From Prostheceraeus crozeri (Eukaryota > Platyhelminthes > Polycladida > Euryleptidae): 64,000 nt of DNA. The notes under the pieces are model-generated. The model was given only the letters and a program-made list of their open reading frames with translations. It had not been told where the DNA came from and did not search any database. The position numbers and the translations under genes are program-made. The stretch spans positions 124,001 to 188,000 of the forward strand of contig CAJQUW010011534.1 in the NCBI GenBank assembly GCA_907163375.1, written 5' to 3'. Below, piece by piece: positions 49,475-62,725 of the stretch; the first letter of the stretch is position 1; the number at the start of each line of letters is the position of its first letter.

Positions 49475-52043
49475 CAGGGTTCGTACGGCTTCCAGGAGGC
49501 AAAATTCACAAACTTTCACAAACCTCTTATTCGAAAATATGGTTAGATGCTATTTTCGGCAAAAGAAGACCACCCTCCCACAATTCAGCTGCAACAGACT
49601 TGCCGACTTATTATTGAAACTTATGCCAACATTCCACTGATTGCAACTCGATTCATTTCATATATTGACCCACTATGAGAAAAATACTGAAGTAAGAAAT
49701 CCTGCGTGCATATGTGACTTAGTACATTCAAAACATATTGAGACATGTGATATTTGATGACAGAAGAACAAAGAACAACTGACACTATCTAATAGAAAAA
49801 CAAGCATTAAAAACGCAGATATAAAGCAACTAATCACCTCTAAAGCCAATTGATCAGACCATCTCGATTTTTTATAAAGGAAATAATAGCAAACAACAAT
49901 ATATATGCTTGCTCTTAAATAATTTGACGTCATAAGTGAGATCGATACTTGCTGTTAGAAAAACATGCATTAGAAGTTTTAGAAATAAAACAATCTTACG
50001 ATAAAACAAAAGATTTGGCTACATCAAAACTGTTTCGTTTGACGAGCTCAATTACAAAAATGAAACTTACAATAGTAATATCAATAATACAAGCTAATAA
50101 TAATCTATGTCCAAGTATTAAATTACTCAATTGCAGCAGAACAATTGCAAATGGGTTGAATTTTCAAGACTAAGTACCACTAGATAAGCAGAATAAATCA
50201 TTTCCATTTTTTTAAAATGATTTAATTCTTCATCTCTCCCTCCTACCCATTAGCTCCTCGACGCAATGCGTTTGACTGCATCAAAAGTTGCATACTTTTC
50301 TGAGCTTAGGATTTCATTACTTCGCTGACAGTCCATGACCGCAACAGTTATTGGTAATGTGCGAGCATCTGCATATAGTTCAAATAGTGTGGCAGAGCAA
50401 ATGCATTTTAGGATTAGAAGTAGATCACTATTTTGAGATTTTCATGTTATGCTACCATGAACAATTTATGGTTCAATTAAATGTCAGCAGAAAGCGGTCC
50501 CTTTCTTTCTTTCTAGATCCTGGAGTGCTCGAGTGATGGTCTTTTTCTGTTCGATAAGCAAAGTTCTTTCCACAACTTCGCTCCGGAACACTTACTGGAG
50601 TTCTGATGCTCTCTTAGTTCTGAATTTCCACCATGATTCTCCTCCGTCATTTGAATGGCCAGTTTCCTTTTCGACATTTCGTCATGAGAGGCTTCATTTT
50701 CAGGTTTTCTTTTCACAGCAATCTCTTCCATTTGTCTTCCAACCTCTTGCAATCTTCTCTTCAAATATTGCACTGTACTTTAGAGAAGATTATTTGACTG
50801 AAAGTATCTATGAATCGGTGATTTTGTTGTTCATAAATCTGCCTGCCTGAGTGCATGAGTCTCTGATAAGGCTGAACGACACAAGCACCTCTTCGCACAG
50901 GGAGCCCCTGTGAACATGTACGATGGCTTTTTTCAGAGAAAAGCCTGATTCAGGGACTGCATTACCGTAACTAAGAAGCACTACTATTGGATTTGATATA
51001 CACAGGCTGTACTTTGGATTTCCGGACTCGTTTATGATTTCTGTAACTTTTCCAATTATTACTCGATTCTCCTTCGTCCTGATGATTCGTCAGAGAGATA
51101 ATCCAGATTATGTTCTTCGTAAACTCCTTTTCAGTATGAACTTCCAGGCATTCCTCAAAATTCATTTTGTGACATAGAAGAGCAATGAAACGACGAAATG
51201 TTGGTATTAAGCTGACAGAGTCCTCACGTCATCCTATCTTTTGATCCAGTTCATGATTGTTCAATCACACGTGGGAATGTAGTGTTCAAAACAGACTTCA
51301 GTTAGAGTTATGAAACAGAATATTCAGGATAGCGATTTCGGATCACGACGGCTATCCGGGTGAAGCATGGTTGCGTCTTCCCACACCATGAATCAAAGGA
51401 AAGCATGTTGCTGACAGCTACTACGAAGATATCAACACAGATATATTTGAATTTCCCCACGTCATTATCACAAAATTCATTTCAATAAATGTGACATGGA
51501 TTTCGTTCCAACACCGTGTTCGTGGTAGACTTTCTACTTTTAGACTTTGTTGTAGCAATTTTTGAGTAGGCCTATTTCAATTTTTGACTAACTGCTCGAC
51601 GTCCGATTCATCAAGTGTTTTCACAATTTTCTTGAAACAGATGTTTGTGCAATGGACATGATACCAGTTTGGAGATCTTGATTCCAAGCTTAAATTTAAA
51701 TTGCTTTCTCGATACTGATCCAAAGGACGTTCTACCGTTTGGCCAGCTCATCCCCAATTCACTTGATAAACTATTTCATGAATTTCCGAACATTTTCCGT
51801 AAAACCATATTTCATGATTTTTTGATGATTTTGTCACGAACCTTCGAATTTTACGACACTGGGAGGCCTGGCTCCGTGACATTTAGAATCCTGAAAGCAA
51901 ATCATCTGCAGAAATTTAACTTCGCTACTCCAAAATTCACAAACTTTTCTGAAAAATCGTGAAATTCACCAACTTTCAAAGGCCTTGAACTTTTTTTTCA
52001 AAATTCACAAACTTTTAGACTTTCACAAACCGTACGAACCCTG
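49475..52043. mobile_element. hAT-like DNA transposon, non-autonomous or decayed (2.57 kb)
   Basis: A perfect 14-bp terminal inverted repeat, CAGGGTTCGTACGG, lies at both ends, followed by AAATTCACAAACTTT-type subterminal repeats. The flanks are TATAG on both sides (49470-49474, 52044-52048), a 5-bp duplication that fits the subset of hAT elements with 5-bp duplications better than the classic 8 bp. Internal frames, including a coiled-coil-like 86-codon one at 50513-50773 on the minus strand, are unrecognised; I cannot identify a transposase. Confidence 0.8.
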
Positions 52044-52048
52044 TATAG

Positions 52049-52927
52049 GAGAGAAGCTACGAGAAATAACAATGTAGGGTTCTTTGTAGATTCATGATTG
52101 GGATGAGTGACAAACTATGTTACCGCATCAAATTTCTAATTTCAACAAAACGTAAGGTTAAGACATTGCCTAAATACTCAAAACAATTAGTCAAATGACC
52201 TACGGAACCTAAGCAATGTAAAAAGTTACCCTGTTTCTGGCAGATTACGTGCCAGTAATGCGATGGCATTTGATCTTGTCAGACAAACACTCAAACGTTG
52301 AACATTTGACGTCAAGATGTGTTATACGACGTAGTTTTCTGCATCGCAAAGCAGTCAGCGACTGCATGGATGCTTGTGATGGCCTGACCTCCCCACGTCC
52401 CGTACACAGACACTGACAGAGGTATACAGCGCCAGTTCTGTCGTTCACACGCATATCCATTCATCCCCCTCTTTCTGTCCTCAGCATCAGCAAGACATTC
52501 ACGCATCGCAGCATGAAGAAATAAGCTTTCGAAAAATGTGCAACCGAAGATCATTTTAGGAATAAGAGAATCTATATTTCACAATCTCATGCATTTTCCA
52601 ACAGCAGTGACTAATAAAACAACTTCTTTTAAAATCTTCATAACATTTACGGTCAGTTGTTCGTTAGGAACCTCAATAGGTCCTAGGACCTCAACGGTCA
52701 ATAGGAACTTCCGTAACGACGTCACGTTAGCTCTTATAAAAACAAGAGAAAAGCAGTTGGTCTGTTATGCTAATGCTCAGTATCGGTATTATTGATGAAT
52801 ACTTTGTAGGCTAATGATAAAATGTCTATAATAGTAATCAGCAAAATGCTTGTCTAGTAGTCCTATCAGGCCTGTCACTGGATCAGAGCATCAGGAGGTG
52901 CGGATTAAGAGTCAAGTGGGCGATACA
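52049..52927. other. Unassigned stretch
   Basis: AT-rich with no recognised gene. A small internal repeat of TAGGACCTCAA type occurs around 52670-52705. Confidence 0.4.
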
Positions 52928-53230
52928 CCGGGTGTCCCAAAAGTCGCACAAAACTTTGAAAGGCTGTCATTTGCTTCAATTCAATCATATTCACATGCAA
53001 TATGTTTTAAAGGTACCTCAGATTGGGAAATTTGAGGTAGAATATTTGTTTTTATACAATCAAAACTTAATTGCCATTTTTTGGCTTAGATTTCAATAGC
53101 TAAAACCATGTATATCGATAAGTAAAAAAATACTGATTGCAAATAAACATTTAAAAAATGTTTGAATATGATTGAATTGAAGCAAATGACAGCCTTTTTA
53201 AGTTTTGCGTAACTTTTGGGACACTCGGTA
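52928..53230. mobile_element. Mariner-type MITE (about 300 bp)
   Basis: Ends CCGGGTGTCCCAAAAGT and, inward from the right, CCGAGTGTCCCAAAAGT are terminal inverted repeats of the form common in Tc1/mariner elements. The arms continue for about 60 bp (AGGCTGTCATTTGCTTCAAT and its complement). The right end abuts TA; the left flank reads CA, a mutated TA. It has no coding capacity. Confidence 0.8.
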
Positions 53231-53889
53231 TTACCATTAAATAAAAAATGTCTCATGCTCAATGCACCCTGTAACCTTTTCTTTGCAACAAGCAATGTGA
53301 AAGGTGAGAACAACAAACAACTACTGATTCTACGTTTTTTGTGCGATATGCTTTATCATCCACTGTTAACATCGAGAATGCGATTGCATAAGCAGTACTG
53401 AGCTATATACAATTACACAGACTACGAGTTACGGGTCATAAACTGGTCGCCGATAATGGGTACTTTTATAGCTCCGAAACTTCCTTGATGAACAACCGAT
53501 TTACGGCCATCACTCGAAAATAAATGTAGAAGGCGAAAGCCATAATTTTATTTGGTCTTCTTGTGTAAAGATACAGATAATATTCGATACAGTTGTTCTG
53601 AATGGACAGTTTATCGTGCGCGTAGGTCTACTCTACAGACCTATACTACAAGACTATTATGTAAATGTTGATCAATACGCTGATTGAATTTGTTATTCTT
53701 GAGTTTCTTGATTTTTTTTCTCTGCAGATCATCAGGTCAAATATACAGTAGTTATATTTCCTCATCGGCCTGACAAATATTGTTAATTCAAGTGCTTCAG
53801 CAAGTGTCATCGAAGGCCGCAACAGCTGGAAGTAGATGAAATCAATGAAGGATCCCTCTTGGATGCACTACCACCACCAGCCCAAAGGA
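53231..53889. other. Unassigned stretch
   Basis: AT-rich sequence between the MITE and the Penelope-like fossil; nothing recognised. Confidence 0.4.
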
Positions 53890-54580
53890 TACTCGTGCTG
53901 ACCACTCGTGGCAAACAGGCACAGATTTTTAAATACATCCCTGCCAAACAAAGGATTATTAGTTGAATTCTTATCATAGACTAAATTAGCCGCCAGCTCA
54001 AAACTGTGCCTGTTTGCCACGAGTGGTCAATTTTTATTTAATGACCAAATGTTTAAGCAGATAGATGGTGTAAGTATGGGTTCCCCCCCTTGCTCCTACA
54101 CTCGCAAATCTATTTTTGTCACATAAGGAACAAAATTGGATGAATGAAGAATGCAGTCCACTTTATTACGCAAGATATGTAGATGATTGCATTTGCGTTT
54201 TTGATGATATAAAGAAAGTAGAACGGTTTCACCAATTTTTAAATAGACAACACAAAAATTTAAAATTTACTGTAGATATTGGAGGCAATAGTATAGCATT
54301 CTTGGATGTTAAAATAAATATTACGAATAATTTGGAAACTAGCATCTTTAGAAAAGAAACGTTCACAAATGTGCTATTAAATTTTGAAGCAAACTGTCCA
54401 AGAGCGTGGCATCGGGGTCTGGTTATTGGAATTCTGAGTAGAGCATATACGGTAGCCAGCAATTGGAATATATTTCATGATGAAATTGAGAAAATTCTGA
54501 AAATTTTTGAATGCAATGGTTTTGGGGTTAGGTTGTTTTTTATCAATGATAGCTTTTGCACTTGAATTATGTATTTTTGC
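53890..54580 (+). mobile_element. Penelope-like element fossil (reverse transcriptase part)
   Basis: The plus-strand part, about 54000-54580, has reverse transcriptase motifs of the Penelope-like class: DGVSMGSP, ARYVDDCICVF (YVDD box), NSIAFLDVKI and ETSIFRKETFTNVLLNFE, close to the FLD...YRKPTHT pattern of the family. A piece at about 53890-53995 is the same kind of sequence in the opposite orientation (minus strand: NPLFGRDVFKNLCLFATSG), sharing about 26 bp with the start of the plus-strand part. The element is broken, incomplete at both ends and lacks a visible GIY-YIG endonuclease. It looks moderately old. Confidence 0.82.
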
Positions 54581-57500
54581 TTTGCTTACTTTATGATTTT
54601 TTTCTTTTCATTGTTCATGATTAAGGCGCATGCCGAAATATTGAATATCTATATTGACTAAGATTATTTTCAGTCAATAAATTGCTTTTGATTGTCGTCA
54701 ATTTTTTTGATTTATCATCATTTAAGTATAGCCTTTAAAGAACATTAAAATGACTTTTTGAGACAATTAGGTCTCTTCATTGTTTCACTTACAAGAAATG
54801 AATGATCCTCTAGCTTTCTATTTATATTTTGTCATGCTTACTTTGACGTCAAGACACCACCTCAACGGTAGACATGGTGACATCAGTGAATGAAGCTACT
54901 TCGTACTTCTTTGATGACGAAGAATGAATGCTTTAACAATAGGTATTTGATGAAGTATTGGATAGTATTGGAAAATCAGCAAAATTCCCCAGCACGCCCT
55001 AATAATGCGTTTATCCTTGGCATATTAAAATTGATCATTCGGCAATAAGTCTACATTTTTTTACCGATCTTATGTGGTCTTATGTGACCAATTGTTGAAG
55101 TCACAACAGAAGCGTCAACATACAACGAGTGTCATGAGATCACCAGGTGTGTGTGCGATCTCTCTCTCTCTCTCTCAAAGGACAATAGAGGTCCGATGTC
55201 AACATCTCGGGAAAGACATCATCTCAGAATACAAACCAGTGAAGCTGTTCAGTGACGAAAGATGAAATGCAGCATGACAATTACATGCACGCACACAGGA
55301 GACTCATGAATTGAATTGGAAGGAATTTAATCTAAAACATAGAAGACTGACTGCAGTCACAGGAAACAGGTTTGACACACTTGATACAAGGCATCCACCA
55401 AAAATGTTCAGAGAAAACATCGAATTGGCTGATATTGTCCGAAATTGACTACGGTAGGAACAACTGTTTTGATCTGATTCAAATTTAATGCCGAGTTGCA
55501 TCATCCAGGAGAGTCCATTTTCAACTTTGGAGAACGACACATTTCCTCGAGAACAGGTTTTGGTGCTCCCCCCCCCCCACCAAAACTGCTCCTTCATTTC
55601 CGCAACTTGATGCTCTCTCACCGAAGTAATTATTTCTAGATATAGTAACTGCAACGTAGGCACACTTCAAATTCTTGAGCTATTTACGACGTGACATGAA
55701 GGACAAAAGTACATTTGATTTACTAAAACTGTGGCTGAACAAGTGACAAATGATGACTTCTTGATAATTGCAATGTTTTTTCGAACAAAATTTAATGTGT
55801 AGGAAAATAATTTAACAAATTCAATTCGTCCAACGTCCAATTTCGCTCCTGGCGTTAGTCCTTCTAACCTTTCGACCGAAGAACTGAAGCTGGAGAATTT
55901 GTAATTCCCTAATAGTCGTTCATTTGACCGATGTTAACCAAGTCAGAGTAACATGATGAGATCTGATGGTCCTCATCATTGGCATTGGTACATTTCAGAA
56001 AAATAGTGGCCATTACACAGGCTTAGTCGATAAAACGCCTTGCCAGGACACATTTCTGTTGTAAGATGCCACAAATTAATCAATTTAACAAGACAAATAC
56101 ATCATAGCAAGTCTCGACTCGTTGTTTTGTGTTGCAACGCCTAATTTCTTCTTGTCTGAGTTCTTGATACGTTTAGTGACTTCTGAAGTGAGGCAGTTTA
56201 CTAGCTGTGACTCAAAATCACAACTTAATGCTTATATTTGCTGAAGATGATATCCATTACCTACTTTTTTGTTGAGGCAATCCGTTTTACCAGGTCAAGC
56301 GAAGCAACAGCCTCCAAACAAACTGTCGACTCAGTGTAAGCCATACTACAATATTCAGCACTGTAAAATATGATCTGAGTCTACTGATGTTCTCTTCCCA
56401 TACTTTCTCAAGCACCTAGAGCGATTGTCATTCGACTTTGGCGTAGATTTCAAGGTTTCAAAATAACATTTGTATAACAACGAAATTCCACGAAGAATTT
56501 GGTTATGCACAAAATTGTATAGGTGTGACGAAATGACTTGATTTTCATAAGCATATTCTACCGAATACTCAAACCATCAACACAAATTTTTCTGTTGAAA
56601 TTCTGTAAGAGAGAGACTAATATTTTTTGTTGACAGAAAAACATTATTACATAGCTGTATACGGCACGACAGCGGATTGTATACGACATTAAATAATTGT
56701 AGATTCAAACACAGAATATAATATTTAAATATTGATATTCGCCATTGTCTGTGGTCTTTTAAGCAGTCATGCTACTCTAACATTTTCCTCTGACTTAACT
56801 GTATGCAAACTAGGTTGATGTTTATCAAAATTCATTCAAATGGATGCTCATGCAGTCTAAACATCCTCGAGAAAAACAAACGATGAAATTGAAACTCCTG
56901 GTGCAAAAGTGGCTGGTTGATGAAAGTGATACGCATGGTGATAGGCATAGAATAATTGGCTATAGATTCAAAGAATGAATGGAAATTGCTTCATTTCACA
57001 TCACAAAATGCAAATTGTTCTTCCATAGATAATAATAACTTTGGGTCTCTACTTAACAGATGCATCTACTCTTTGGAAAGTTATTACACAGGGACCGAAA
57101 CCGACTAAGAAGACAAGCTCACAAATTGAGTTAGGTTGTCAGAATTGAAACGATGTTTGAATGTACTAATGCTGTCAGCCAATGGCCATCAGTTCCATCT
57201 GAAACCTCTGACGTCAAACAAAGTTAGAAGAAAAGACTGATATTCGAAGGCCAGCTTCACACAATTGAATGGAAAAAGTGAAAACGAGAGATGTTTGCTA
57301 AAAACCCTTTTCACCAAGAGAAAGTCCCTGTTATAAATGAAAGAGTGTGGATATGTCCATAGAATGAGCAGCAGTAAAGATAGAGTGAAGTTCGTTTTCA
57401 TCCATGTTCGGTCCTCTACACAGTCTTTAATGCTCACATTGCGGGATGCATGATGAAATGCATGAATGACGTACACAATTAGATTCATGTAGATAAATGT

Positions 57501-57670
57501 GAGCTATCTACTCTATCATGGAATGCAATTTTTACAAATTATTGATCAATCTAATTCGCTGAACTTTTTTCAACATTTTAAGTTTGCGCACTCGAATTTG
57601 GTTAGTTCTGTTTTCAAAATAAATTTTTTTAAGAGATTTCTGAAGTTCTGTCTCCCTAGTTGTATACAAA
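54581..57670. other. Unassigned stretch
   Basis: AT-rich, with a CT microsatellite at 55160-55180 and a C run at 55567-55577. No gene recognised on either strand. Confidence 0.4.
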
Positions 57671-59119
57671 CACATAGTTAATCATAAAAAACGGACCACA
57701 TAAAATGTGCCATACTTCTGTCGATTCTCCTGCCATTCGATCTCATTGTGCACTGACAAGCCATGCACCATTCACAAGACCTTATGTTCTCAGCTACTCA
57801 AGAGCCACTACTAAAGAGGCTTTCTCTGAACATTCTTTTGATGTATTACTCGTCGAAATCGGTGCATTTTAGAGGAGTTATGATGTTCTAAATTTATTGC
57901 ATAATTAACTGTTTCTGAATTTTGTTGAAAAGTTGTTTACATCTTTTGTCGCTAAAGAGGTCATTTTTAAGCTTTCAATATATGTGGTGTCTAGACGTCT
58001 GTTATTCACATCCAAATCAGTTTTGGTTGACCCAGAAAAATTGTAAACAGAGTTTCAGTTTCTATTCGGTTTTGAATTCATCTTTTTTTGTGATGACTGA
58101 GTCGAAGTTTGCGAAAGTGTCTTAGAAAAGCAAAGTTTTTTGCTCTTTTGTCAAAAGGACAGTCCGAACAGACGGTTTGCCTTAAAGTACATAGCTGTCC
58201 CACCATCCAAAGGTGGAAAACAATTTTTTCTCCGTTCCTAAAAAAGTTGGAATCCGGTCGAAAAGGAGAGACAAGCTTTCAAACTCGGATAATTAAACCT
58301 ATTCGCTTTTGGTAATATACGATCCCGCTTTTTCCTATTTGTTGAGGAGTTCACATCAGAAGCCGACGGTTTCTGCCATGTAATTGATGCATTGTCTGAA
58401 AAGTGAGCACTTCATAAGCCTAAGAGACCATCAGGGATAGAATTGACCACCAATCACAAGAGCTAGAGCTGGCTGAGGCGGGCGCCAAGCACTGCCACTG
58501 GCCTTCTCATTGGAATCAAGTTGTTTGGATTGATGAAGCGTCTGCATGTCTCCGAGGTCGCAATGGCCGTTTTGAGAGTTAGGAAGAAGTCAGACGATGC
58601 AGTTCCTGATTATTTGACATTGCCTGAATCAAGGAGGTAGAATATTTCTCATTTGTACAGCAATATGGATGAATGGCCGAATTGAACTGTATATCCAAAG
58701 GGATAACATGATTTCGATGGATTTTTAAAAGTTTTGCAAAAAGGCACATTTACTGAAGTGCGGTGTGAGTCGATTAACTCTTCCTGGAGATGGTCTTTCT
58801 CGACTTGAAGTTTTGTTAAGGCAAGACAGAGAGTTTAGATCAAGTAGTGATCAACCGCCTGATCGAAAGCATGCCTTTCAGTTTCTGGATTCGATTAAGT
58901 GACTGAACTTTATGGTGAGGTTGCGAAATATATGTGACTACCAGAGAACCTACCATTGGCCCTATTAAGGGCGAAATGACTCTAGAGAGCCACTGATCAA
59001 AAACAAAAATTTTATTTCAGCTTTTATTTTATTCATCTGCCAAATGTGTACCTATTATTGACAGCATTTCATGAAAATGGGACAAAATTCAGGTGGTCCA
59101 CTTTTTATGATCATCACTG
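57671..59119 (+). mobile_element. Tc1/mariner transposon relic with both terminal repeats
   Basis: The right end, read inward, is CAGTGATGATCATAAAAAGTG and continues GGACCACC, directly before TA (59120-59121). The left end has a decayed match (AATCATAAAAAACGGACCAC). Inside, on the plus strand, are an HTH-like LSKGQSEQTV...TIQRWK with LESGRKGETS, the catalytic block VVWIDEASACLRGRNGRF (DEA, first Asp) and AAIWMNGRIELYIQRDNM, which are Tc1-type transposase motifs. The frame is broken in several places. Length (1.45 kb) is normal for the superfamily. Confidence 0.82.
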
Positions 59120-59121
59120 TA

Positions 59122-60148
59122 TATTTTCATCAATAAGTCGAAATGAATTTGTATCTTGAAATTTGTTTTTTTAGTCGTAACTCTTACTGACTATTGTTTC
59201 TTGTCTATATGCAATATTGATGTCTGATATTACAATTTTCGGATTTGTCAGTGATGCAGCAAACAAAAAACGCAATTCCATAAATAACGCACTGACGTTC
59301 TGACAGATAAGTCGTCATTTCTCATCATGCAGCAGTGCGACTTTACACATGAAAATTGCACTATACCATTCCAAATGAGCCTGTAATATTAATCGATTTT
59401 CAAACATGAAATACTAGTCCCACTTTCGACGCTAGAGGTCAAAAACTCATTGTAGCGCACGTACGTGCGTAGTCTGTCTTGGTATGGCGCAATTTTCTTA
59501 GAAATCGTCGCACTTCATGGTTAGAAATGACGATTTTGTGTGAAATCATCCGTGCGATAACTTATGGAATTGCCCAATTGATTATTCTTATAGGATAACA
59601 TCGATAGCTTATTTCATGAGTCGTTGTCAAATGAATATTAATCCATTCATGCCCAGGCGCAGGACTTGCTGCGGGAGGACATTTTCCGAATTTTTACTAT
59701 ATGTTAACCTTGCTAAGTCGCTATATTTTTTAGGTGGTTCAACGACAAATTCAAGACTTATCTGATAACTCGCAACACAATTTTATATTGCAGCATATAG
59801 GGTAGGATGGGGTATTTTGGGTCTACGGGGTAATTTGGGTCTATTTTCCACAAGTTGTTCTTGAACTGTGAGTATTTCATCAATCAATCTGAAATTTTAA
59901 CTGATGCTAACCAATGCACTAACGTAACTTAGCATTACATCAGTTCAAATTTGTGCCTCATAGCAAAGGAGTGAGATGTGTTTCTCTTAGAGAAATATGT
60001 GCTGTTGAAAAAAGCACTAGTGACGAACTTCTCTGTAGAGACGACAAACACAATTTGACAAACTAACTAGATGTACTAAATCTATAAGTATTTCCATTAG
60101 ATCATCATGCTAAAATTTGGTGACCCAACTCCAAGTCAATAATGAGCC
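59122..60148. other. Unassigned stretch with an 18-bp tandem pair
   Basis: GGGGTATTTTGGGTCTAC is followed directly by GGGGTAATTTGGGTCTAT (59809-59844). The latter 18-mer recurs in the same orientation at 63304-63321 just beyond the next element. No gene seen. Confidence 0.5.
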
Positions 60149-60834
60149 ATAGTCCAGTGGTCGGATTTGGGCACGAATACACGAAAAATGAGTGCGGGCA
60201 CGAAAATTGGACCTCCTGAAATTCGTGCCCATCTTTTTCTGAGAATCACCTGAATTTTCAAACACAATCTGTATTAATAGCCGTATGCGTCATGCATTAA
60301 TTCATTGTATGTATTAAAGGAACTTAATTCGTTGCTGATTCTGGAAATCAAATCTTTTTTCAAAAATAATTAAACGAAATAATACAGGTATACGGCATTC
60401 GATCGAGCAATATTTACTCCTCACCTTAGTTCAGAGAACCTCTTATGATTCTAACACACCATTGTTTCATTTACGTACAGAAGAAAACCAATCAGAAAAA
60501 TGATGGATGACTCGGGTAATTTTCCTATAAACGATAATTAAATCTAATTCGATGGTATAGCCTACTCTTCGAATTTGGTGGTAGTATTTGATTATACAGT
60601 GCATACATGTGAGAAATTGCCATGACATTGGTGTTATAATTATTTCTTTGTTCATTCAACATATCAACAAGGTTTTAGAATTAATTTTTCTTGATAATTG
60701 ATTCTGCCAATGAGTAGTAGGTCTGGGTCGATAATCTGAAGCTCAACTGAATATCCCATGACTTCAGAATAGAAATTATCAACACGATGATCCATGAATA
60801 TAACTTATTTTTGATTGCCACCAGGCACCTAGAT

Positions 60835-61320
60835 CCTCCCGCCATTTGAAGTCTAGTTCCATCCAGATTCTATAGACCTATGAGATGAGACTTGTCGTCC
60901 AGATGCAGTTCGGCTCTCTGAGCTCCGTTCTTGTGGAAGTCGGTCATCATAGAGCGTTTCGCAATCGTTTCTCGATAGTATGTTACTGGCTTGAGCTCTC
61001 TCAATGAAATATTGTCACGTCTTTTGAAGGAGGACCGCCAGTTCCAGCCAATTTAACTGTTATTTCCAGCCATAGTATTCGCAAAACGAATCATATCGAT
61101 TGTTTTCATTCCGAAGCCTAAGCGAACCATATCCGTCGAATACTTTATTAACTCCCGCTCTTGGCTATCGATTAAGGATCGTGGGTTAACAGGATTCGGA
61201 TTGATAGAAATTTTGACATGTCTTCTCAATGTAGTCTCGAGAATTCCGTATTGCCTGGAGGCTTTATAGATTGATATTCTGCTGACTGTTACTGCCTTCT
61301 TGGCAGCAGCAAATTGTGTT
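60835..61320 (-). pseudogene. pogo/Tigger-like transposase fragment
   Basis: The minus-strand reading ISIYKASRQYGILETTLRRH is the first helix-turn-helix of pogo/Tigger (CENP-B-like) transposases. It is followed by ERELIKYSTDMVRLGFGMKT and, after a stop and a frame change, NWRSSFKRRDNISLRELKP, matching the WFxGFxKRHPxxSxRxPE region of the second DNA-binding half. The DDE catalytic core is missing. Confidence 0.75.
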
Positions 61321-61974
61321 TACCGATCCATCGTCAGCCAATGAAAAAATACTAACTTTTCAATGAATTAGCTAAGTATCTAGCAGGTGCACTCGTATTT
61401 TGATCTAGCTTGATTTGCATTGAGTTTCTAACTTGCAACAAGTGTTCAGTCAATACATAGTTGTCTGTCGGCATTATATCACAAAATGTTGACTTCCCAC
61501 AATGTGTATGCATGAACAGCGAATTTTTGTCACATCTATGGTTAGCTGTGTAAAGAGTATCGTGTAGCATCACTTCCGCTGTAGAATTTTTTATCATTCT
61601 AACATGATTGACGTAGACCTACAGCGTACATATTACCTACATACTACATATTAGATATCCATGCGTGAAGTGTAAAATATCGGATTTCTTTAAATAAGAA
61701 AATTGTTTGATCAAATTAAATACCTCCAAAATAGAGGTGCCTCCGAATTAGCCGAGTTTACCCTACAAAGATGCACGGGTCTCATCAACAAGCTGATCAA
61801 TAACCTACAGTTCGCTTCGGTTCCTTTAACATCTTGGGCGATCAGCAGCAGGCGAACCCATGACCAAAAGAGTGCCACACGAAGCTTATTAAAGGCTTGA
61901 AGTAGCACGATTTTAAAATTTAGAGAAACAGTTCAATGCGACGGATCGGTTGACGATACGAAAATATTTCGAAA

Positions 61975-62725
61975 TAATTATAAAAGAAAACGTCGCTGAA
62001 ATTGGGTAATATAGATATAATTCCACCGATTTCGAGTGGAAGTCTAAAATTGAGCACCCACTTTTCCTCAGAATTTGTTTTACAAAAGAATAGACCGTAG
62101 AAAGGCCTATTACATAAACGGCGTGGGAAAATTCTAATGATCAGTGGAGTCATAGAAAGATGTCATAGGAATGGAAGTCTACATTTTACATACTGCTAGG
62201 GGATTGTGGATCATATATAAGGGATCGTTGGAATACATACTGCATGTTGAGGCCGAAGGACCAGTTGGTCATTAGCTGGCTGACCTTAACATCTTCCAAG
62301 GAATGCTGATGTTGAATGCAATGACAAGGGACCACTTTATCATCCTTACAGTGTCTGATGTCAAATCGGTGCTCGTTCATTCTCTCACCGATTTAGTGGA
62401 ATCCGCAGCCCTGGAACCTGAGAGCGCCAACTGCATTGGATGATTTACATGTTGTTCCATTTGCTTTGATTGTGTATTAAAGGCATGCCCCAGCTGTATG
62501 TAAAATGTAGACTTCCATTTCTATGACTCCATTGCTGATCATTTGAATTTTTCCCACGCCGTTTTTTTTAATAGGCATTACACATTATTACTATTATTTC
62601 TATGGTCTATTCTTTTGTAAAAAAATTCTGAGGAAGATTGGGAGCTCAATTTTTGACTTCCACTGAAAACCGGTCGATTCTAATATATTGCCCGATTTCA
62701 GCGACGTTTTCTTTTTTAAATACTT
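61975..62725. repeat. Foldback element with about 230-bp inverted arms
   Basis: 61975-62202 and 62487-62725 are imperfect reverse complements: GAAAACGTCGCTGAAAT, ACAAAAGAATAGACC, ACGGCGTGGGAAAA, GGAAGTCTACATTTTACATA occur in mirrored order. The centre (about 285 bp) is unique. No flanking duplication was resolved. It lies within the 60155-63284 element and is unrelated in sequence to the foldback at 41285-42700. Confidence 0.85.
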
